The notes beneath the pieces are model-generated. The model had not been told where the DNA came from. It ran no database searches and saw only the letters and a list, made by a program, of their open reading frames with translations. Below are positions 13,037 to 16,987 of a stretch of DNA of 16,987 nt, one piece after another. The translations under genes were made by a program, and so were the position numbers. The stretch spans positions 1 through 16,987 of the forward strand of contig JAUQXD010000588.1 in assembly GCA_030834835.1 (NCBI GenBank), given 5' to 3'. The stretch comes from Thermoflexales bacterium. Lineage in GTDB: Bacteria; Chloroflexota; Anaerolineae; Fen-1058. Position 1 is the first letter of the stretch, and the number at the start of each line of letters is the position of its first letter.

Positions 13037-16000
13037 ATGTTCATCAAGCCGCGCGTGCTGGTCTTCGTCGTCCTATCAGGCTGCGTCATCATCTGGCTCT
13101 TGAGCGCGTTGAATCCCGCCAGCGCCCGGTCTGCCGCGCTGACGAGTCCGATCGCCACACCGACAGGCGCGCCGGCCGCCGCGCCGATCTTCGCCGATTG
13201 GACATCGCCGACCGATCGGGCGGAGAATGTCTCGCGCCGGCTGGTGCTGACCGTCCACTTCCGCAGCGAAGTCGATCATGCCTTGATCGAGCGCGGCTTC
13301 AGCATCGAGCCGCCGATCACGGGCACATTCAGCTGGCAGCCGAAGACGCTGATGTTCGTGTCGGCGAACGGCTGGGAGCCGGGCCACACCTATCGCGCCA
13401 CAGTGGTCGATGCCGATCAAAAGATCATCAGGCGCTGGAAGTTCACAATTCGATCGTTGGTGCGTGAACCGGCTCAGACGCTCCATCAACTGAACTGGGA
13501 TGAACCGATCAAGTTGCTGTTTGACGAACCGATCGATCATGCCAGCGTCGAGGCCGCCTTCTCCATCACGCCCACGGTGCGCGGCACATTCGCCTGGCAG
13601 AACAACGCCCTTGTCTTCACACCGCGCAATGACTGGCCGGCCGATGCCCTCTTTACGGTGCGACTTGCCCCGACGGTGAAAACCGCCACGGGCGATCAGC
13701 CGCTGCGCGCGCCGTTGATGTGGCGCGTCACCACGCCCGAAGAACGCGGCCTGCTGACGTTTGGCGACGGCCCGCAGGTGCAGATCGTCAGGCCGGGCGG
13801 CGCGCGCACGCTGCAATACTCCGTTCAGGGCGACCTCATCCGGCCGATCGCGGTACGGCTGTATGCCGTGACCGCCGATGATGTGCTGGCGCGTTTTTCA
13901 CCGCTGCTACAATCGGTGTCGATGTACGGTGATATGCCGCCGATCACGACGACGGGCCTGTCGCCGCTGCGCGAATGGCGCCTGCCCATCACCGCCCGCT
14001 GGCAAACGAGCGACCTTCAATTGCCGGCCGATCTTCAACCGGGCCTGTATTTGCTCACGCTCGATCAACCGGCGGCGGCGCGCGTGGGCCTGATCGTCGC
14101 GTACACGCCCGACACGCTGATCGCCAAACAGGGCGGCGATCAGTTAAGCGTGTGGGCGAAGCACATCGACGGCGGCGCGATTGCCAACGAGCGACTGCGC
14201 GTGCTCGATTCAGCGGGCGCGCTGCTGGCCGAAGGTGTCACCGATGCGCAGGGGCTGTGGTTCACGCCGCTGCCCGTTGGCCAGACGCCCGCGCTGGTGA
14301 TCGGCGAACACGACGGCACATTCACCCTCAGCGGCCTCACCATCGATTGGTCGCCGCAGCGCCGCGTATGGTGGCAGCCGCCCGCGCCCACGGTTGCGAA
14401 ATCGGTGCTGACGCGCGCCGTCATCTACACCGATCGGCCGATCTATCGACCGGGGCAGACGGTGCACGTCAACGTCTTCGCACGCTACGACAACGACGCC
14501 GTCTACAGCCGCATTCCGCTGGACTGGGACGTGGGCATTCGCCTGCGCGACGCGCGCAACAACCTCATCGAGACCCGCACGCTGCACGTCGACGAATTCG
14601 GCGCGCTGCACACGTCCTTCGATCTGGCCGACGGCGGCACGCTGGGCGAATACGCGATTGAGGTGCAAGTCAAAGACGATGTGATCCGTCAGCCGTTTCA
14701 AGTAGAAGCCTACGTCAAGCCTGATTTTGCGGTGTCGGTACGGCCCGATCGAACTCGCGTTGTCAACGGCCAGCCGCTCACCGTTACGATCGAAGCGCGC
14801 ACGAACTTCGGCGCGCCCGTCGTCAATGCGGCCGTGACGCTGCGGCCGTTCGTGCGCGAAGAGCAGTGGTGGTATTACGACGTCGAACCTCATCGCGAGT
14901 GGGTGCCGCTGGAGGCCTTCAAAATCACGGGTCGCACCGATGCGCGCGGTCAACTGGTCGCATCCATCACGCCGCGCCTCTATGATGAGTTATTCCGGGC
15001 CGGGCATTCCGCTGAAGCGTTGATCGAAGCGACTGTCACCGACGACAGCGGCGAAGCGATCAGCGCCTCAACCTCAATCGACGTGTATGACGCTCCCGTG
15101 TATGTCGATTTCACGTGGTTTCCACGCGTGTATCATGCGGGCGAAGCCGTCGCCTTCGAGGTTGCGCTGCGCGGCCTCGACGATCAACCGCGTCCCGGTC
15201 AGTTGATCTCGGCGACTTTATTCGCCCGCTCGCGCAACAGTTACGATACGCGGAGCACGCAGCTCACCCGGCGCACTGATGAAACAGGGCGAGCAGCCTT
15301 CAGTTTGAAGGCGCAGCCGGCCGGCACGTATCGATTGGAGATTCGCGCCAGCGGTGTGCGCGCGCAGGTGCGCGAAGACTGGGTGTGGGTAGACGATGGC
15401 ACGGGCCGCCAGCTCAGTTATCGCACCGAAGATCAAACGCTGGCCGTCAGCGCCGACCGGACGCAGTACACGTCGGGCGACACCGCGCAGCTCACCATTC
15501 GCGCGCCGTTCTCCGGCCCGGTGCTGTTGACGATCGAACGCGGCCGGGTGCGCCGCGCGCAAGTGATCGAACTGGTCGCACCGACCACGAGCCTGCCGCT
15601 GTATCTGCAAGACGATGATGCGCCCAACGTGCACGTCGTCGTCAACGCCTATCAGCCCATCACGTCGACGAGTCCAGCGGACAGGTGGCTGTCGACGGCG
15701 GACGCAAAGCTGCTCGTTGCCAGCGTTGATCTCAACGTATCCGCCGAACAACGCCGCTTAACGGTGTCGCTCACGCCCGATCGATCCAGCTACGCTCCAC
15801 GGTCGCAGGCCACATTGACGATCCAGACAACGGATGCGGCGGGTCAGCCCGTGCGATCAGAAGTCATGCTGGCCGTCGTCGATGAGGCCGTGCTCGCGTT
15901 GAGTGATCTCAGCGCGCCCGATCCGTTCACAGCTTTTTACGGCCCGCGCGATAATCTGGTGCAGACCTATGACTCGCTGCGCCCGCAGCGATATTTGCCG

Positions 16001-16987
16001 TGCGAATGCGGCGGCGGAGGCGGCGGCGAGAATCTGATCGGCAATCCGCGTTTCAACTTTCCCGACACGGCCTACTGGCAACCGTCGATCGTCACCGACG
16101 AAAACGGCCGCGCCACGGTGACGGTGACGCTGCCCGATTCATTGACCCGCTGGCGCATCGTCGCGCGCGCCATCACCGCCGATGAAGCACCGCTGGTGGG
16201 TGAAGCGCAGACGACGATCACGACCACGCAAGCGATCGTCATCCGCCCGATCTTGCCGCACAATTTTGTGCAGGGCGATCGCGTGCTGCTGTCGGCAAGT
16301 ATTCACAACAACACCGCACTGACGCGCACTGCGCAAGTGTGGATCGAGGCGAACGGCCTGCGGCTCGATTCGTCCGCAACGCAAACGATTACGCTTGAAG
16401 CCGAAGCATCGACGATGATCGGCTGGTGGGCGGAAGTCACACAGGTGGATGCCGTTACCATCACAGTAAGAGCGAAGACCGCTCGGTCCGATCGGCCTGA
16501 TCGGGCCGCCGATGCCGTTCGGGTTGTAGTACCGGCCGCGCCGTTGGCTGTGCCGCAGGTCGAGTCGATCGTCGGTGATCTCGTCGATCAAATCGAGCAG
16601 CCGATCACCTTGACGCAGGACGTTATCGTTGAAGCATCAACTTTGCAGATCGATCTCGCGCCGTCGATTGCGGCGACGATGCTGGATGGTCTGGCCTATC
16701 TCACGGGTTATCCGTATGGCTGTGTCGAGCAGACCATGAGCAAGTCGCTGCCCAATGCGGTGGTGGGTCGCGCCCTGACGGCGTTGAACGTGTCGAATCC
16801 GCCGGTGGCAAAGGACCTGCCCAAAAACATCAACGCAGGCTTGCAGCGGTTGTATGGCTATCAACACGAGGATGGTGGCTGGGGCTGGTGGTATGACGAT
16901 GCGACCGACGATTATCAGACGGCCTATGTGTTGTTTGGTCTGGCGACGACGAAACAGGCCCGGTACACCGTGGACGACGGCGTGATC
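13037..16987 (+). CDS. Bacterial alpha-2-macroglobulin, N-terminal 1317 residues (cut by window end)
   Basis: ATG 13037 is preceded by AGAGG, and the frame stays open to the window edge. An N-terminal hydrophobic segment with LSGC at residues 13-16 could be a lipobox, but the hydrophobic run continues, so a plain anchor is also possible. Two SbsA/Big-like Ig domains follow (about 50-235; FDEPIDHASVEAAFSI lies in the second). Next are the MG2 signature YTDRPIYRPGQ (464-474), further macroglobulin domains, a bait-region domain (about 795-950), a CECGGGGGG linker (989-997), the A2M signature PRFNFPDTAYW (1004-1014), and PYGCVEQT with Cys1229 and Gln1232, which form the internal thioester. The toroid that follows has DGGWGWW. 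Such proteins trap proteases at the cell surface or in the envelope, and the thioester attaches covalently to the attacker. In many bacteria a penicillin-binding protein 1C gene (pbpC) follows; here that lies beyond the window. Confidence 0.93.
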   Translation, partial: MFIKPRVLVFVVLSGCVIIWLLSALNPASARSAALTSPIATPTGAPAAAPIFADWTSPTDRAENVSRRLVLTVHFRSEVDHALIERGFSIEPPITGTFSWQPKTLMFVSANGWEPGHTYRATVVDADQKIIRRWKFTIRSLVREPAQTLHQLNWDEPIKLLFDEPIDHASVEAAFSITPTVRGTFAWQNNALVFTPRNDWPADALFTVRLAPTVKTATGDQPLRAPLMWRVTTPEERGLLTFGDGPQVQIVRPGGARTLQYSVQGDLIRPIAVRLYAVTADDVLARFSPLLQSVSMYGDMPPITTTGLSPLREWRLPITARWQTSDLQLPADLQPGLYLLTLDQPAAARVGLIVAYTPDTLIAKQGGDQLSVWAKHIDGGAIANERLRVLDSAGALLAEGVTDAQGLWFTPLPVGQTPALVIGEHDGTFTLSGLTIDWSPQRRVWWQPPAPTVAKSVLTRAVIYTDRPIYRPGQTVHVNVFARYDNDAVYSRIPLDWDVGIRLRDARNNLIETRTLHVDEFGALHTSFDLADGGTLGEYAIEVQVKDDVIRQPFQVEAYVKPDFAVSVRPDRTRVVNGQPLTVTIEARTNFGAPVVNAAVTLRPFVREEQWWYYDVEPHREWVPLEAFKITGRTDARGQLVASITPRLYDELFRAGHSAEALIEATVTDDSGEAISASTSIDVYDAPVYVDFTWFPRVYHAGEAVAFEVALRGLDDQPRPGQLISATLFARSRNSYDTRSTQLTRRTDETGRAAFSLKAQPAGTYRLEIRASGVRAQVREDWVWVDDGTGRQLSYRTEDQTLAVSADRTQYTSGDTAQLTIRAPFSGPVLLTIERGRVRRAQVIELVAPTTSLPLYLQDDDAPNVHVVVNAYQPITSTSPADRWLSTADAKLLVASVDLNVSAEQRRLTVSLTPDRSSYAPRSQATLTIQTTDAAGQPVRSEVMLAVVDEAVLALSDLSAPDPFTAFYGPRDNLVQTYDSLRPQRYLPCECGGGGGGENLIGNPRFNFPDTAYWQPSIVTDENGRATVTVTLPDSLTRWRIVARAITADEAPLVGEAQTTITTTQAIVIRPILPHNFVQGDRVLLSASIHNNTALTRTAQVWIEANGLRLDSSATQTITLEAEASTMIGWWAEVTQVDAVTITVRAKTARSDRPDRAADAVRVVVPAAPLAVPQVESIVGDLVDQIEQPITLTQDVIVEASTLQIDLAPSIAATMLDGLAYLTGYPYGCVEQTMSKSLPNAVVGRALTALNVSNPPVAKDLPKNINAGLQRLYGYQHEDGGWGWWYDDATDDYQTAYVLFGLATTKQARYTVDDGVI

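Noticed and set aside
13076-16867. Numerous frames in other phases across the macroglobulin gene
   Set aside because: All are shadows of one uninterrupted + strand frame with clear macroglobulin domains.

Overview
The window is moderately GC-rich bacterial DNA with mixed gene orientation, lipoprotein-type leaders with long Thr/Pro linkers, and three palindromic intergenic repeats. The proteins and repeats suggest a Chloroflexota (Anaerolineae-like) chromosome. This is inference, since there is no rRNA or tRNA to anchor it.

Layout. (1) 2-3389, + strand: the C-terminus of a right-handed beta-helix glycosidase (GH28-like), then a large two-part GH63-like glycosidase. Its beta-sandwich half and (alpha/alpha)6 half lie in one frame, separated by a single TAG. 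This is a sugar-processing block. (2) 3528-4751, + strand: a HAD-family hydrolase fused to a His/Trp-rich C-terminal domain resembling Vps62-type proteins. (3) 4720-5451: decayed DNA holding the C-terminal stub of a DppB-type ABC permease on the minus strand with a frameshift. (4) 5452-6378, + strand: an intact ADP-ribosylglycohydrolase. (5) 6379-6993: more decayed DNA, with a PurA C-terminal fragment (+) and the last 21 codons of a VOC protein (-). (6) 6994-12600, all minus strand: in transcription order a zinc metallopeptidase, an NTF2/SnoaL-like protein, an MFS transporter, a serine beta-lactamase/esterase lipoprotein, a VOC protein, and an Ntn-type linear amide hydrolase lipoprotein that is interrupted by an in-frame TAG two codons before its catalytic Cys. 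(7) 12601-13036: a divergent intergenic region with no convincing gene. (8) 13037 to the end, + strand: a bacterial alpha-2-macroglobulin with an intact thioester motif, cut by the window edge.

The minus-strand block looks like a loose operon: the NTF2-like gene and the MFS gene are 9 nt apart, and the MFS and serine-hydrolase genes 34 nt apart. Several products are predicted to be exported (two lipoproteins, the macroglobulin, the MFS pump), which fits cell-envelope defence or small-molecule handling, but no shared pathway can be shown.

The most notable points are two otherwise well-preserved enzymes, each broken by exactly one in-frame amber codon, while at least two other genes here end normally with TAG; a cluster of gene relics between 4.7 and 7.0 kb; a VOC relic that duplicates the end of a nearby intact VOC gene; three elaborate palindromic repeats, one of which contains a gene's stop codon; and strong enrichment of CGATCG. 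I found no CRISPR array, no transposase and no structural RNA gene.
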